Made by a program: the position numbers and the translations under genes
Part shown: positions 16,774 to 26,498 of the stretch, piece by piece
Layout of the letters: every line of letters begins with the position of its first letter
How positions within the stretch are numbered: position 1 is the first letter of the stretch
The notes under the pieces: generated by a model
Databases searched by the model: none
What the model was told of the DNA's origin: nothing
The model's input: the letters and a program-made list of their open reading frames with translations, nothing else
DNA from: Polaromonas sp.
GTDB lineage: Bacteria > Pseudomonadota > Gammaproteobacteria > Burkholderiales > Burkholderiaceae_C
Reading direction: 5' to 3'
DNA length: 64,000 nucleotides
Assembly: GCF_012927485.1 (NCBI RefSeq)
Contig: NZ_JABBPC010000035.1
Location: 62,001-126,000 of the forward strand

Positions 16774-18957
16774 TTACGGTTCCCGATTGCGTCGGGGCTC
16801 GCCTTCCGGTGGGTTGGCCGGTGCGCTGGAGGGATCTGCTCTCCGTTTGTTTTGCCGCTCCTGCTGCGGTTTCTGTTGTTCCGGCGGCGGCTCATGGGCT
16901 TGCCGCTGCTGATCTTGCCGAGCCCGTTGCAACTGCTGTTGTTGCTGTTGTTGCTGCTGGTCTTTCATCTGCTTTTGGGCTTGCTCTTGTTGCTTTTGCG
17001 CCTGTTCACGCACTGCGCGCTGCCCCTGCAAGTCTTCGGTTTGGCGGCGTTGCTGGTCTTGTTGACGGATGAGTTCCGTTTGTTGACGCTGCTGGTCACG
17101 CTGAAGCTGCTGTTGCGCGCGTAAAGCTGAATTACGCTCTGCGGTGGCTTTCGCATCCGGGTTCAGTGGCGGGGCGGTGCCGTTCTTCTGAGCTTGCTCA
17201 AGTACCGCGCGCTGCCTCGAGGCCGCTTCATTTTGCCGACGCTGTTGATCACTCCGAGCGCGTTGGTCTGCGTCCATTGCGCTGTGGTCCGGTGTCAGCG
17301 CCGGGACCGGGCGCAAAGAAGGTGGCGCAGCCGGCGTCTGCTTCGTCGCAGGCAGCGGCGCGCCCGCAACGCCAGCGGTCACGGGTACTGCTAGCGTTGG
17401 CGCGGAAATGCGGGTATTGCGGTCGGTGCTCTCGGGGCGCGCGGCCTCCCGGCGGCTATTCGAACCGGTATCGCGGCGCTCGTCGCGGCTGCTGACGACC
17501 GGACGCGCCACCACGGCGGCGGGTGGCAACGAACCGGCCGCAACAGGCCTTGGCCGGTCACGGCCCTCAGCGCGATCGGGGCGCTGTGGAATCGCGTTAC
17601 GTTCCACCACTTGGGCCCGGTTCAAATCCTGGGCGCTCAATGGGTGGAAGTCGCCGTGTACCGGCCGACCTTGGACAAAGTCGTTTGAACTCACCGCGGT
17701 GACCGCCCCGGGTTGACGCTGATAGCGGTAGATATTGGTCACGTTGACCGTGTTGTTGACCACAATGTTCTGATTGACCTGGGTGACATAGTGGGGGCTT
17801 ACTCGGTAGGCGGGCCTAAAGGCCTCACCCGGTGCGAGTGGGAACCAGCCGACGCTGGGTTGTGGCGCGCCGCCGGAGCCGATTGAAACGCTCCAACTGA
17901 CGCCGCCGCTATTGCCCCCAACGAAAGCGACCAGCGCCGGCGCATACACCGGACGCTGCGCCAGCTGCCCCGGTACCCAGGCCCAGCGCGGGCCTATTTG
18001 CGCCCAGCGCCCATAGTGAAACGGTGCAAAACCCCAGGGCGCGTCGTCCACCCAAGTCCAGCCCCACGGGGAGATCCAGCTCCAGTGGCCCACACGGTAG
18101 GGTGCCCAGTTCACCGGAACAGCGCGTGGCAACCAGACCGCGCCGTAGCCTGGATCCTGGCTCCAGTCGCCATAGCTGTCCAGCTGCTGGTAACCGAGGA
18201 TCTCGCGCGGCACATAACGCGCCGATATCGAGTGGTCTTCGCGCCGGTCGCGGTCGGCCGCCCAGCCATCAAAACTGTCTTGCCATGCGGCGCCCGGTCC
18301 GGCGGGTATCAGTTGCGTGCCGGTGAAATTGATTTGCTGCGCGCTGCCCAAATTGACCGCCTCGCCGGCAGCGCCGTAAATGACACCGCTCCCAGATAGC
18401 GCCACGACCCGCGTGGTGTTGCTGGCAGGGTTGACGTCCAGGCGGTAGTCGCCAGGCTGTGAAATAACGAAAGCCAGATTGGGCGTGTCAACCTCCAGAC
18501 GCTGCCCCTCGAACAGGGTGCGAACGCGCAACTGAAGGGTTCCTTGCGCCAATCGGAGCTGGGCCAGATTGTCGTCCAGCGCTAAAAAATCCAGGCTGGT
18601 CTGCTCGCTCATGCGCACCGCCGCTGAACCAATATGCAACTCCGACCGCGCGCGGGAACCGGTCCACAACCTGTCCCCGCTGGTCAGAGGCCAATTTAGC
18701 GCGGCGGGCGTCCATGCGTTGCGGTCTGCGTATCCAGTGCTGTCTCCCCGCGCAAAGCTCACCGGGCCTTCCGTGAGGTTGAGGCGAGCGACGCGACCTG
18801 GTGGGTCCAGCGGAGCGGGCTCCTGGGCCCAAACTGCGGACTGCAAAGAGGCCAGCAAGAGAAACAGCAGCGGGACGACCCGCTGCAACCTGAGACTCGG
18901 CAAAACCCGGAAAGACCGGACGCGGGGGCTGAATAAATCGACGCGGGGTGTTGTCAT
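16774..18957 (-). CDS. FecR/DUF6600-type exported protein with a long Gln/Arg-rich tail
   Basis: A 727-residue exported protein. A signal peptide with core VVPLLFLLLASLQSAVWA (about residues 27-44) is followed by a FecR-like beta domain (SGDRLWTGSRARSELHIGSA) to about residue 220. A Trp/Pro/Tyr-rich DUF6600 region follows, with repeats like GHWSWISPWGWTWVDDAPWG and FHYGRWAQ. The last 200 or so residues are low-complexity, dominated by Q, R, E and K with a Gln run, and may be a coiled or disordered region in the periplasm. The function of the family is unknown. It is divergent from the DUF6352 gene. Confidence 0.82.
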   Translation of the reverse strand: MTTPRVDLFSPRVRSFRVLPSLRLQRVVPLLFLLLASLQSAVWAQEPAPLDPPGRVARLNLTEGPVSFARGDSTGYADRNAWTPAALNWPLTSGDRLWTGSRARSELHIGSAAVRMSEQTSLDFLALDDNLAQLRLAQGTLQLRVRTLFEGQRLEVDTPNLAFVISQPGDYRLDVNPASNTTRVVALSGSGVIYGAAGEAVNLGSAQQINFTGTQLIPAGPGAAWQDSFDGWAADRDRREDHSISARYVPREILGYQQLDSYGDWSQDPGYGAVWLPRAVPVNWAPYRVGHWSWISPWGWTWVDDAPWGFAPFHYGRWAQIGPRWAWVPGQLAQRPVYAPALVAFVGGNSGGVSWSVSIGSGGAPQPSVGWFPLAPGEAFRPAYRVSPHYVTQVNQNIVVNNTVNVTNIYRYQRQPGAVTAVSSNDFVQGRPVHGDFHPLSAQDLNRAQVVERNAIPQRPDRAEGRDRPRPVAAGSLPPAAVVARPVVSSRDERRDTGSNSRREAARPESTDRNTRISAPTLAVPVTAGVAGAPLPATKQTPAAPPSLRPVPALTPDHSAMDADQRARSDQQRRQNEAASRQRAVLEQAQKNGTAPPLNPDAKATAERNSALRAQQQLQRDQQRQQTELIRQQDQQRRQTEDLQGQRAVREQAQKQQEQAQKQMKDQQQQQQQQQLQRARQDQQRQAHEPPPEQQKPQQERQNKRRADPSSAPANPPEGEPRRNREP

Positions 18958-19150
18958 GTTGCACGCTCTCTTTCTGTCGTTCGGGGCCTGAACTGCGCAC
19001 GTAGCGGGACCGGTCCCTGATGTGGGAAGTCTGACCCTGTTTAGATCAACGCGCCAGTCGGTGAGCGGCTTGCTAAGCTCAGGTAAAGATTGCAGCGTTC
19101 GGTTAATGTCGCCTCAGCCACTCGTCGTTGACTGTGCGACGATGGCATCC

Positions 19151-20221
19151 ATGCAAGATTTTTGGCTTTCCAGTGGCTTTGGCCTCCTTCAGCGCAACGA
19201 CCGCGGCTGGTTGCAACCGACTGACGACTACTTACGGCTTTTTTTGTCACGGCCTGAATTAGCGCTGGTACCCGAATCCTGCAAGGCCGAGCGGACCCTT
19301 CGTTCCAGACTGATGGATTCCCCTTCACGGCGGGTTGAAGCCGACGAATTGCAGGCAGTGCAGGATGTTGATGCGCGTGAAAGCTACACGCTCTTTCTGC
19401 GTTTTCGGGACGGTCTTCTAGCCACCGGGACGCTGGAGGCGTATTACCTGAGTTTGTTTCCTCGCGACGGGTCGGGTCGCGTCAACATTCCGCCGCTGTT
19501 CATCGATTTGCTGGTCCAAGCCATCACGCACAACCTGCTGGAGGACTCCACGGACGCTTACGAAGTGCGCGCCAGCGAGATGCTGTTCAGAAGCCAGCGC
19601 ATCAGCACGGAAGGCGGACAAGTGCTCAGCGGCGATCGTGAGGTGATGGATTTGCTCCAGCAGACCAGCGGCCTCGGCGACTTTGGACGCTTTCTGGCTG
19701 AAGCCAAAGCGCCCCTACCGACCGTCAATCTGCAGGTCCTGAATGATGACAATGCCCCGAACTATTGGCAACAGGCCAGCCGCCAGACGTTTTTGCTCGA
19801 CCTGACCCACGAAGTCACCCAGGACCTGAGCCACGGCCTGGTCTTCACGATGACGCGAGCTCGATCGGGGCTCAAGGCGCTGGCAGGCGTGCTTCAAAAG
19901 TGGGTACAACATTTCCTCGGTGTCGCCGTCACCATCAAGCCTTTACAAAAAGTGGCGGACGACGCGTGGCGCTGGCATGTGGGGCTGGATGTGGAAGCGA
20001 CGGCACTGTTGAACGATCTGTATCAAGGCGATGATGTTGAGCCGGCGCGAATGCAGCGCCTGATTAGCCTGTTTCGCCTGGATTTTGTCGACCCTCAGGA
20101 GATGCGCCCGGACGTCGCGGGCAAGCCGGTTTATTTGGGGCTCATGGTGAGTGCTGACGGCGTGGTCAGGCTGAAGCCGCAGAATTTGTTGGTCAACTTA
20201 CCGCTGCCCAAGACGCTGTAG
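19151..20221 (+). CDS. DUF6352 family protein
   Basis: A 356-residue cytosolic protein that resembles the DUF6352 family of Burkholderiales: the start MQDFWLSSGFGLLQRND, the PPLFIDLLVQAI block and a C-terminal LFRLDFVDPQEMRPDVAGKP. The function is unknown. A longer frame opens at 19022, but the ATG at 19151 matches the family start; an ATG nine bases earlier is possible. It has no signal peptide. It appears to be a single-gene unit. Confidence 0.75.
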   Translation: MQDFWLSSGFGLLQRNDRGWLQPTDDYLRLFLSRPELALVPESCKAERTLRSRLMDSPSRRVEADELQAVQDVDARESYTLFLRFRDGLLATGTLEAYYLSLFPRDGSGRVNIPPLFIDLLVQAITHNLLEDSTDAYEVRASEMLFRSQRISTEGGQVLSGDREVMDLLQQTSGLGDFGRFLAEAKAPLPTVNLQVLNDDNAPNYWQQASRQTFLLDLTHEVTQDLSHGLVFTMTRARSGLKALAGVLQKWVQHFLGVAVTIKPLQKVADDAWRWHVGLDVEATALLNDLYQGDDVEPARMQRLISLFRLDFVDPQEMRPDVAGKPVYLGLMVSADGVVRLKPQNLLVNLPLPKTL

Positions 20222-20314
20222 CGCCCGAATAATTAATTGCCGGGCACCGGGCAAAGTAATTCCTGTGGTGTGGCTTAAAATCCGGGGTTAAGCCATATTT
20301 ATCAGGAGTCTTTC

Positions 20315-20479
20315 ATGCCGAAAAAAATCAGAGTCGAAGCCGACATCTGCGCCCCCAAGCCCGTGCCCCCCAAAGGCTACACCGTCACTTCTGGCCGTGG
20401 CCAAAAGATCAGCCTTGAGCGCGGTTCTTCAACCCGCAGTAAGAAGAATCCTGGCAAGCGTCCGACAAAAGGCGGCTGA
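20315..20479 (+). CDS. Small basic protein, 54 residues, unknown function
   Basis: ATG at 20315 to TGA at 20479, preceded by AGGAG at the right distance. The product starts MPKKIRVEADICAPKPVPPK and ends in a basic, Ser/Gly/Lys-rich tail (SSTRSKKNPGKRPTKGG). It is strongly positively charged and lacks a membrane segment, so nucleic-acid binding is conceivable but unproven. An intrinsic terminator follows at 20534-20577, which supports a real transcription unit. No family was recognised. Confidence 0.6.
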   Translation: MPKKIRVEADICAPKPVPPKGYTVTSGRGQKISLERGSSTRSKKNPGKRPTKGG

Positions 20480-20533
20480 AAAAGCCTGCATCTGTCAGGC
20501 CAGCTCGAACCGCTATGGTTCTGCCGGACCAGA

Positions 20534-20577
20534 TAACCCGAGCAGCCGGAGCCGATGGGCACAGTGGTTCGGGTTTT
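20534..20577 (+). terminator. Probable intrinsic terminator after the small basic gene
   Basis: AACCCGA (20535-20541) pairs with TCGGGTT (20569-20575) and is followed by a run of seven T. The loop is long and probably contains further pairing (GCCGG region). It lies 55 bases after the stop of the 54-residue gene. The remaining intergenic sequence up to 20720 shows no convincing gene. Confidence 0.55.
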
Positions 20578-20720
20578 TTTCTGGGCCATCCGCAGGCTGA
20601 CCCTCTCGAGTCATTGGCGGAAAACTCTTGCAGCGGATCCAATAGCTACGTCCGCCAGTGCTGTATCAGTCTTCGCCCGGTACCCGGAACGATCCCGCCC
20701 CCGCCGAGCGAATGAAAACC

Positions 20721-21386
20721 TTATTTCATCGACGCCACATAGGCGACGACCGCAGCAATATCCGGGTCGGTCATCAGTCGGGTGTTGGCGGCCATCAGGG
20801 GATCGGTCCGCAGAGTGGAACCGTCACGGTAGCGCTTCAGCGTCAAAGCCAGATAATCCGGTTGTTGTCCGGCGATCCGTGCAATTTTTTCATTGCCGCG
20901 ACCTTGTTCACCATGGCAGCGAAAGCAGATAGTGCTGTAGTACTCCTTGCCCTTGCTGATCAGGGCGGCATTCGCCGCGGGCCTCTGGATGACTTGCTGG
21001 TTTGAATAAAAAACGACGATGCCGATTTTCTCGTCGGGGCTGAGCGCCTTGATCATCCCCTGCATAAATTCGTTGCGCCGCCGCCCATCGCTGAACTGCC
21101 GCAACTGCTCCAGCAAATAAGCGGTGTTCTGCCCGGCTAGGTTGGGAATGCCGAGTGAAACGCTGTTACCGCCACCGCCGTGACAGTTGGCACAAAAAGC
21201 GGCGACCTTGCTTCCGATTTTGTACGTTGCCTCGAACTGGCGCGGATTGGCTTCCACCTCTTTGAGGCGCGCGTTCAGGTCCGTGTCGGCCGTTGCGCGA
21301 ACCATTGCGGGTTGGCCGATAGTCGGAAAAGAGACGAACATTGAAACCAGCAAGGTGGTCAGTGCCACTGAAATCCGCATCGCCAT
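20721..21386 (-). CDS. Diheme c-type cytochrome (c4/c553-like)
   Basis: A 221-residue exported protein with two haem c sites, CANCHGGGG and CFRCHGEQG, each in a similar domain with downstream methionine candidates (DPLMAANTRLM). The N-terminus is a signal peptide (RISVALTTLLVSMFVSFP). Two-domain organisation and length fit periplasmic diheme cytochromes of the c4 type, which shuttle electrons to terminal oxidases. The partner is not encoded nearby. Confidence 0.85.
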   Translation of the reverse strand: MAMRISVALTTLLVSMFVSFPTIGQPAMVRATADTDLNARLKEVEANPRQFEATYKIGSKVAAFCANCHGGGGNSVSLGIPNLAGQNTAYLLEQLRQFSDGRRRNEFMQGMIKALSPDEKIGIVVFYSNQQVIQRPAANAALISKGKEYYSTICFRCHGEQGRGNEKIARIAGQQPDYLALTLKRYRDGSTLRTDPLMAANTRLMTDPDIAAVVAYVASMK

Positions 21387-21440
21387 GGTCTACTACCCTT
21401 TTACTTAAAGGGGTATTTTAGGTCATGGAGGGTAGTCTGT

Positions 21441-24400
21441 TCACATGTTTCGGCGGTACTGGCCACCTACTTCAAAGAGGGCGTTGGTAATCTGCCCCAG
21501 CGAGCACACCCGCACGGCGTCCATCAGCACCTCAAAGACATTCTGGTTGTCTATCACTGCCTGCTGTAACCGTTTGAGTTGCACCGGTGCCTCGTTTGCG
21601 TGCAGGGCGTGAAAGCTTTGTAGCCGGTTCAACTGGCTTTGTTTTTCTTCGTCAGTGGAGCGCGCCAGCTCCAGCTTGTCCTGCACCGCGTCGCCATGCG
21701 GATTGCGAAAGGTGTTGACGCCGATGATGGGCAGTTCACCGGTGTGCTTGAGCATTTCGTAGTGCATGGATTCGTCTTGAATCCTTCCGCGCTGATAGCC
21801 CGTTTCCATCGCGCCCAGCACGCCACCGCGGTCGGCGATGGCTGCAAATTCCGCCAGCACGGCTTCTTCGACCAGTTCGGTCAGCTCTTCGATGATGAAG
21901 GCCCCTTGTGAGGGGTTTTCGTTTTTGGCCAAACCCCATTCGCGGTTGATGATGAGTTGAATGGCCATGGCACGGCGGACCGAATCTTCAGTCGGTGTGG
22001 TGATGGCTTCGTCAAAAGCGTTGGTGTGCAAACTGTTGCAGTTGTCGTAAATGGCGATCAGTGCCTGCAGCGTGGTACGGATGTCGTTGAACTGGATTTC
22101 CTGCGCGTGCAGGCTGCGACCCGAGGTCTGAATATGGTATTTCAACTTCTGGCTGCGCTCGTTCGCCCCGTATTTTTCTTTCATGGCCACAGCCCAGATG
22201 CGACGCGCAACGCGTCCCATGACGGTGTATTCGGGGTCCATGCCGTTGCTGAAGAAGAACGACAGGTTGGGTGCGAAGTCGTCTATGTGCATGCCCCGCG
22301 CCAGGTAGGCCTCGACAAACGTAAAGCCGTTGGAAAGCGTGAAGGCAAGTTGCGAAATCGGGTTGGCACCTGCTTCGGCGATGTGATAGCCGCTGATGGA
22401 GACACTGTAAAAATTACGGACGCGGTGGTGCACAAAATACTGTGCGATGTCGCCCATGACTTTCAGGCTGAACTCGGTTGAAAAGATGCAGGTGTTCTGC
22501 CCCTGGTCTTCTTTCAGGATGTCTGCCTGCACGGTGCCGCGCACATTTTCCAACACCCACTCGCGGATTTTTTCGGCTTCTGTGTCGGTCGGCTCGCGGC
22601 CATTGTCGGTGTTGAACTTTTCCAGGTTCTGATCGATGGCCGTGTTCATGAACATCGCCAGAATGCTGGGAGCCGGGCCGTTGATGGTCATGGACACCGA
22701 GGTGCTCGGATTGCACAGATCAAAGCCGCTGTACAGCACCTTCATGTCGTCCAGGGTGGCAATGGAAACGCCCGAGTTGCCTACCTTGCCGTAAATATCA
22801 GGACGGACGTGCGGGTCGTTGCCGTAAAGCGTGACGGAATCAAACGCCGTAGAAAGTCGCTTGGCGGCCATTCCTTCGCTCAGCAATTTGAAGCGCGTGT
22901 TGGTGCGAAAAGGATCGCCTTCACCCGCAAACATTCGAGTGGGGTCTTCGCCTTCGCGCTTGAAGGCGAAGGTGCCAGCGGTATAGGGGTAGCTACCCGG
23001 CACGTTGTCCAAAATCAGCCACTTGAGAATTTCGCCGTGGTCTTCGTATTTTGGCAGGCAGACTTTTCGAATGGTGGTGCCCGAGAGCGATTGGGTCGTC
23101 AGCGCCGTGCGAATTTCCTTGTCGCGGATTTTTACGACATATTCGTCGCCTGCGTAGGCCTTCTGCATCTCGGGCCACTGGGCCAGTAATTTTTTAGCCG
23201 CCGGATCCTGGACTTGTTCGCGTTGGACAGCGAGGTCGATCGCGGCTTCAGCAGCCCGAGCCTTGCCGGGCTTGCCCACGGTCAGCATGGCGGCAGCGGC
23301 CCGCAATTGCTGAATTTCGCGGGCCAGCGTGGCTTGCTCACGACCGCGCTTTTTGTAAGTGCGCACCGTGTCGGTAATTTCGGCCAGATAGCGCGTGCGA
23401 GCGGCGGGCACCACTGGCGTCTGATTGGTACTGTGGCGCACTTCGACCAGCGGCAGTGTGCCGTCCTCCAGTACTAGTCCCAAGCTGGCCAAGCGCGGTT
23501 TCAGCGCCTGGTAAAGCGCCGTGACGCCGTCATCATTAAATCGGGCGGCCATGGTGCCAAACACCGGCATCTGGTCGGTCGGGACCGTCCAGGCTTCCTT
23601 GTTGCGCTGCACTTGTTTGGCGACGTCACGCAGGGCATCGAGTGATCCCTTACGGTCAAATTTGTTAATCGCAATGAACTCCGCAAAGTCCAGCATGTCG
23701 ATTTTCTCGAGCTGACTGGCAGCGCCGAATTCCGGCGTCATCACGTACATGGGGACGTCCACATGCGGCACGATGGCTGCATCGCCCTGGCCGATGCCAG
23801 AGGTCTCGACCACGATCAGGTCAAATCCGGCCGCCTTGCAGGCTGCAATCACGTCGGGTAGCGCCGGACTGATTTCCGAGCCGAAGTCGCGGGTCGCCAG
23901 GGACCGCATGAAAACGCGTGGTCCCTGGCTCCACGGGTTGATGGCATTCATGCGGATGCGGTCGCCCAACAGGGCGCCGCCGCTCTTGCGCCTTGAGGGG
24001 TCAATGCTGATGATGGCGATGCGCAGGCGGTCGCTCTGGTCCAGACGCAGGCGCCGGATCAACTCGTCGGTGAGGGACGACTTGCCTGCACCGCCAGTGC
24101 CCGTGATGCCCAGCACCGGTATTTTTTTAGTGGCAGCCAGTGCACGTACCGCTTGCACGACGGTTTCGTTAACCTTCTCATTCTCGATTGCGGTAATGAG
24201 CTGGGCAAGCGCCCGCCAGTTCATTTCGCCATGGCCTTCGATCGCCTTGACGTCTTGCGGTGCGCGGGCTGTCAAGTCCGTGTCGCAACGCATCACCATC
24301 TCGCCAATCATCCCCGCCAGCCCCATTTTCTGACCGTCTTCGGGACTGTAGATGCGCGTCACACCGTAGGCATGCAGCTCGCGGATTTCCGGCGGCACGA

Positions 24401-24734
24401 TGACGCCCCCGCCACCGCCAAATATCTGAATGTGTTCGCCGCCACGGCTTTTCAGCAAATCCACCATGTACTTGAAATACTCGACATGCCCGCCCTGATA
24501 AGAACTGATGGCGATACCTTGAGCGTCTTCCTGCAAGGCGGCCGTGACGACTTCGTCCACGCTTCGGTTGTGGCCTAGGTGAATGACTTCCGCACCCATG
24601 CTTTGCAAAATGCGCCGCATGATGTTGATGGCAGCATCGTGACCGTCAAACAAACTGGCGGCCGTGATGAAGCGAACTTTGTTCGTGGGGCGGTAATTGG
24701 CGAGCGATTTGTATTCTGCGGACAGGTCGGTCAT
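21441..24734 (-). CDS. icmF: IcmF, fused isobutyryl-CoA mutase/G-protein chaperone
   Basis: A 1097-residue adenosylcobalamin enzyme that combines three parts: an N-terminal B12-binding domain with [12 protein letters not shown] and GHNRSV (lower-axial His at about residue 32), a MeaB-like GTPase with Walker [10 protein letters not shown] around residue 215, and a C-terminal acyl-CoA mutase domain. It interconverts isobutyryl-CoA and n-butyryl-CoA; some members prefer isovaleryl/pivalyl-CoA. An in-frame TTG at 24755 exists, but the ATG at 24734 is preceded by GAGGAA. A perfect 16-bp palindrome lies 71 bases upstream. Confidence 0.93.
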   Translation of the reverse strand: MTDLSAEYKSLANYRPTNKVRFITAASLFDGHDAAINIMRRILQSMGAEVIHLGHNRSVDEVVTAALQEDAQGIAISSYQGGHVEYFKYMVDLLKSRGGEHIQIFGGGGGVIVPPEIRELHAYGVTRIYSPEDGQKMGLAGMIGEMVMRCDTDLTARAPQDVKAIEGHGEMNWRALAQLITAIENEKVNETVVQAVRALAATKKIPVLGITGTGGAGKSSLTDELIRRLRLDQSDRLRIAIISIDPSRRKSGGALLGDRIRMNAINPWSQGPRVFMRSLATRDFGSEISPALPDVIAACKAAGFDLIVVETSGIGQGDAAIVPHVDVPMYVMTPEFGAASQLEKIDMLDFAEFIAINKFDRKGSLDALRDVAKQVQRNKEAWTVPTDQMPVFGTMAARFNDDGVTALYQALKPRLASLGLVLEDGTLPLVEVRHSTNQTPVVPAARTRYLAEITDTVRTYKKRGREQATLAREIQQLRAAAAMLTVGKPGKARAAEAAIDLAVQREQVQDPAAKKLLAQWPEMQKAYAGDEYVVKIRDKEIRTALTTQSLSGTTIRKVCLPKYEDHGEILKWLILDNVPGSYPYTAGTFAFKREGEDPTRMFAGEGDPFRTNTRFKLLSEGMAAKRLSTAFDSVTLYGNDPHVRPDIYGKVGNSGVSIATLDDMKVLYSGFDLCNPSTSVSMTINGPAPSILAMFMNTAIDQNLEKFNTDNGREPTDTEAEKIREWVLENVRGTVQADILKEDQGQNTCIFSTEFSLKVMGDIAQYFVHHRVRNFYSVSISGYHIAEAGANPISQLAFTLSNGFTFVEAYLARGMHIDDFAPNLSFFFSNGMDPEYTVMGRVARRIWAVAMKEKYGANERSQKLKYHIQTSGRSLHAQEIQFNDIRTTLQALIAIYDNCNSLHTNAFDEAITTPTEDSVRRAMAIQLIINREWGLAKNENPSQGAFIIEELTELVEEAVLAEFAAIADRGGVLGAMETGYQRGRIQDESMHYEMLKHTGELPIIGVNTFRNPHGDAVQDKLELARSTDEEKQSQLNRLQSFHALHANEAPVQLKRLQQAVIDNQNVFEVLMDAVRVCSLGQITNALFEVGGQYRRNM

Positions 24735-24804
24735 GGTATTCCTCGGCTGTGTCAATAGACCCTCTGGTCAGGGCCTGGATGTGATAGCAACCCTGGATGA
24801 TATT

Positions 24805-24820
24805 ACGTTTACGTAAACGT
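24805..24820. promoter_or_regulatory. Perfect 16-bp palindrome, probable operator between icmF and HAAT operon 2
   Basis: ACGTTTACGTAAACGT is fully self-complementary and lies in the 407-base divergent region (24735-25141), 71 bases from the icmF start and about 320 bases from the next binding-protein gene. The TTTACGTAAA core resembles operators of MerR- or TetR-type regulators of branched-chain and fatty-acid catabolism in proteobacteria (LiuR/LiuQ class), which suits icmF; this link is inference. No gene was seen in the rest of the region, which turns A+T-rich after 24840. Confidence 0.6.
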
Positions 24821-25141
24821 CAATTGTCAATTCAAGGTCCGAAAAAACAAAAGCTCGTACAGGTTAAAACAGCTTTGCTTTTTTTAAACAGGAATGTCGG
24901 GTTAACCCGTATGATTTTTCACCCTGACCCGTAATGCCGCCCTGTGTGAAATATTTTTGATGGCTAGTTGAAAAAAATCACCGCTTTTTTGGGCCAATTG
25001 CTGTTCGTCTGAGGAAAGTACTAAGAAGATCTCCCCGCAAGTCGGATAAATTAGGTATCCGCGCCGCGGCTGCCATAGCCGTCGTGGCGTTGTCCTGTTG
25101 ATTAACATGTATGCAAATTTATATACCAAGATGGAGACACC

Positions 25142-26380
25142 ATGAATATTCGTTTTGTAAAACTGGCCGTTGCGTCAGCTGTTTTCAGTATTGCCGGCCT
25201 GGCCGCTGCGGCTGACCCGATCAAGATCGGCGTGGCGGGTCCCTTCACCGGCGGCTCCTCCTCCATGGGCGTCAGCATGCGTGACGGCGTCAGGCTTGCA
25301 GTCGAGGAAATCAACAAGTCGGGCGGCGTGCTGGGCCGCAAGCTGCAAGTCGTTGAACGCGACGACGAGGCCAAAAACGAACGTGGTGTGCAGATTGCCC
25401 AAGAGTTGATCAACAAGGAAAAAGTCACTGCCGCCGTGGGCTACATCAATACGGGCGTGGCACTGGCTTCCCAACGATTTTTCGAAGAAGCCAAGATTCC
25501 AGTGATGAATAACGTGGCAACGGGCAGCATCATTACGCAGCAGTTCAAGGATCAGCCCGAGAACTACATCTTTCGGAACGCCGCACACGACAGCATTCAG
25601 GCGCCCATGATCGTGGAAGAAGCCGTGACTCGCCGCGGCTTCAAGAAGGTCGCCATTTTGGCCGACTCCACCAACTACGGACAGCTGGGTCGGGAAGACC
25701 TCGAAAAAGCGCTCGCCGCCAAAGGCCTGAAAGCCGTCGCGGTCGAGAAGTTCAACATCAAGGATGTAGACATGACCGCCCAGTTGCTGAAAGCCAAATC
25801 AGCCGGTGCCGACGTCATCTTGACTTATGCCATCGGTCCCGAACTGGCGCAGATTGCCAATGGCATGACCAAGCTGGGCTGGAAGGTGCCTATGGTTGGC
25901 AGCTGGACGCTCTCCATGGCGAACTTTATTGACAATGCCGGACCTGGTGGTGAAGGCGCCCGCATGCCGCAGACCTTTATTCAGCAGCCGGACACACCCA
26001 AACGCAAGGCTTTCATTGATGCCTACCTGAAAACCTTCAAGCCCAAGAACAATCGCATTGATTCACCGGTGTCGGCGGCGCAGGGCTATGACTCCATCTA
26101 TTTATTGGCGGCCGCCATCAAGCAGGCCAACAGCACGGATGGACCGAAAATCCGCGAAGCCCTGGAAAACCTGAATGCCAAGGTGGAAGGTGTTGTGACG
26201 ACTTATGAAAAGCCCTTCACCAAGGCCGACCACGAGGCCATCACCGCCAACATTCCGGTATTTGGTGAAGTCCGGCAAGGCCGGGTGGTCTACGCCTATG
26301 CGGACGATATGAAAAAAGGCGGCGATTTGCGCATCAAGGACGCCAAGGCCAAGGTTGCGGCACCGGCGGTCAAGAAGTAA
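25142..26380 (+). CDS. Periplasmic substrate-binding protein of HAAT transporter 2
   Basis: A 412-residue LivK-like protein with signal peptide LAVASAVFSIAGLAAAA and mature start DPIKIGVAGPFTGGSSSMG. The SSSMG/ATGS loops and the YGQLGREDL segment are typical type-I binding-protein ligand regions. The C-terminus is Lys/Ala-rich. It has a GGAG ribosome binding site and heads an operon with livH, a livM-livG fusion and livF. Linkage to icmF suggests a branched-chain amino acid or acyl substrate, but this is not shown. Confidence 0.9.
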   Translation: MNIRFVKLAVASAVFSIAGLAAAADPIKIGVAGPFTGGSSSMGVSMRDGVRLAVEEINKSGGVLGRKLQVVERDDEAKNERGVQIAQELINKEKVTAAVGYINTGVALASQRFFEEAKIPVMNNVATGSIITQQFKDQPENYIFRNAAHDSIQAPMIVEEAVTRRGFKKVAILADSTNYGQLGREDLEKALAAKGLKAVAVEKFNIKDVDMTAQLLKAKSAGADVILTYAIGPELAQIANGMTKLGWKVPMVGSWTLSMANFIDNAGPGGEGARMPQTFIQQPDTPKRKAFIDAYLKTFKPKNNRIDSPVSAAQGYDSIYLLAAAIKQANSTDGPKIREALENLNAKVEGVVTTYEKPFTKADHEAITANIPVFGEVRQGRVVYAYADDMKKGGDLRIKDAKAKVAAPAVKK

Positions 26381-26417
26381 TCGGGCGAGTATATTTAAGA
26401 AGCGTGTTTTGAGAAAC

Positions 26418-26459
26418 AAGCACCGCGCCGGCCAGACCGGCTGCCGCGGTGCTTTTTTT
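26418..26459 (+). terminator. Intrinsic terminator/attenuator inside HAAT operon 2
   Basis: AAGCACCGCG (26418-26427) pairs perfectly with CGCGGTGCTT (26445-26454), with an inner GCCGG/CCGGC pairing, and is followed by TTTTT. It starts 38 bases after the binding-protein stop and ends 40 bases before livH, so read-through must supply the permease genes unless a second promoter exists. Confidence 0.88.
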
Positions 26460-26498
26460 ATGTGCTGAGCCTCCGGGCCATTTCTTGGAAATGTATGT

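Noticed and set aside
24902..25129. Minus-strand open frame of 75 residues in the icmF/HAAT intergenic region
   Set aside because: No ribosome binding site or recognisable domain; the A+T-rich intergenic stretch permits long open frames by chance.
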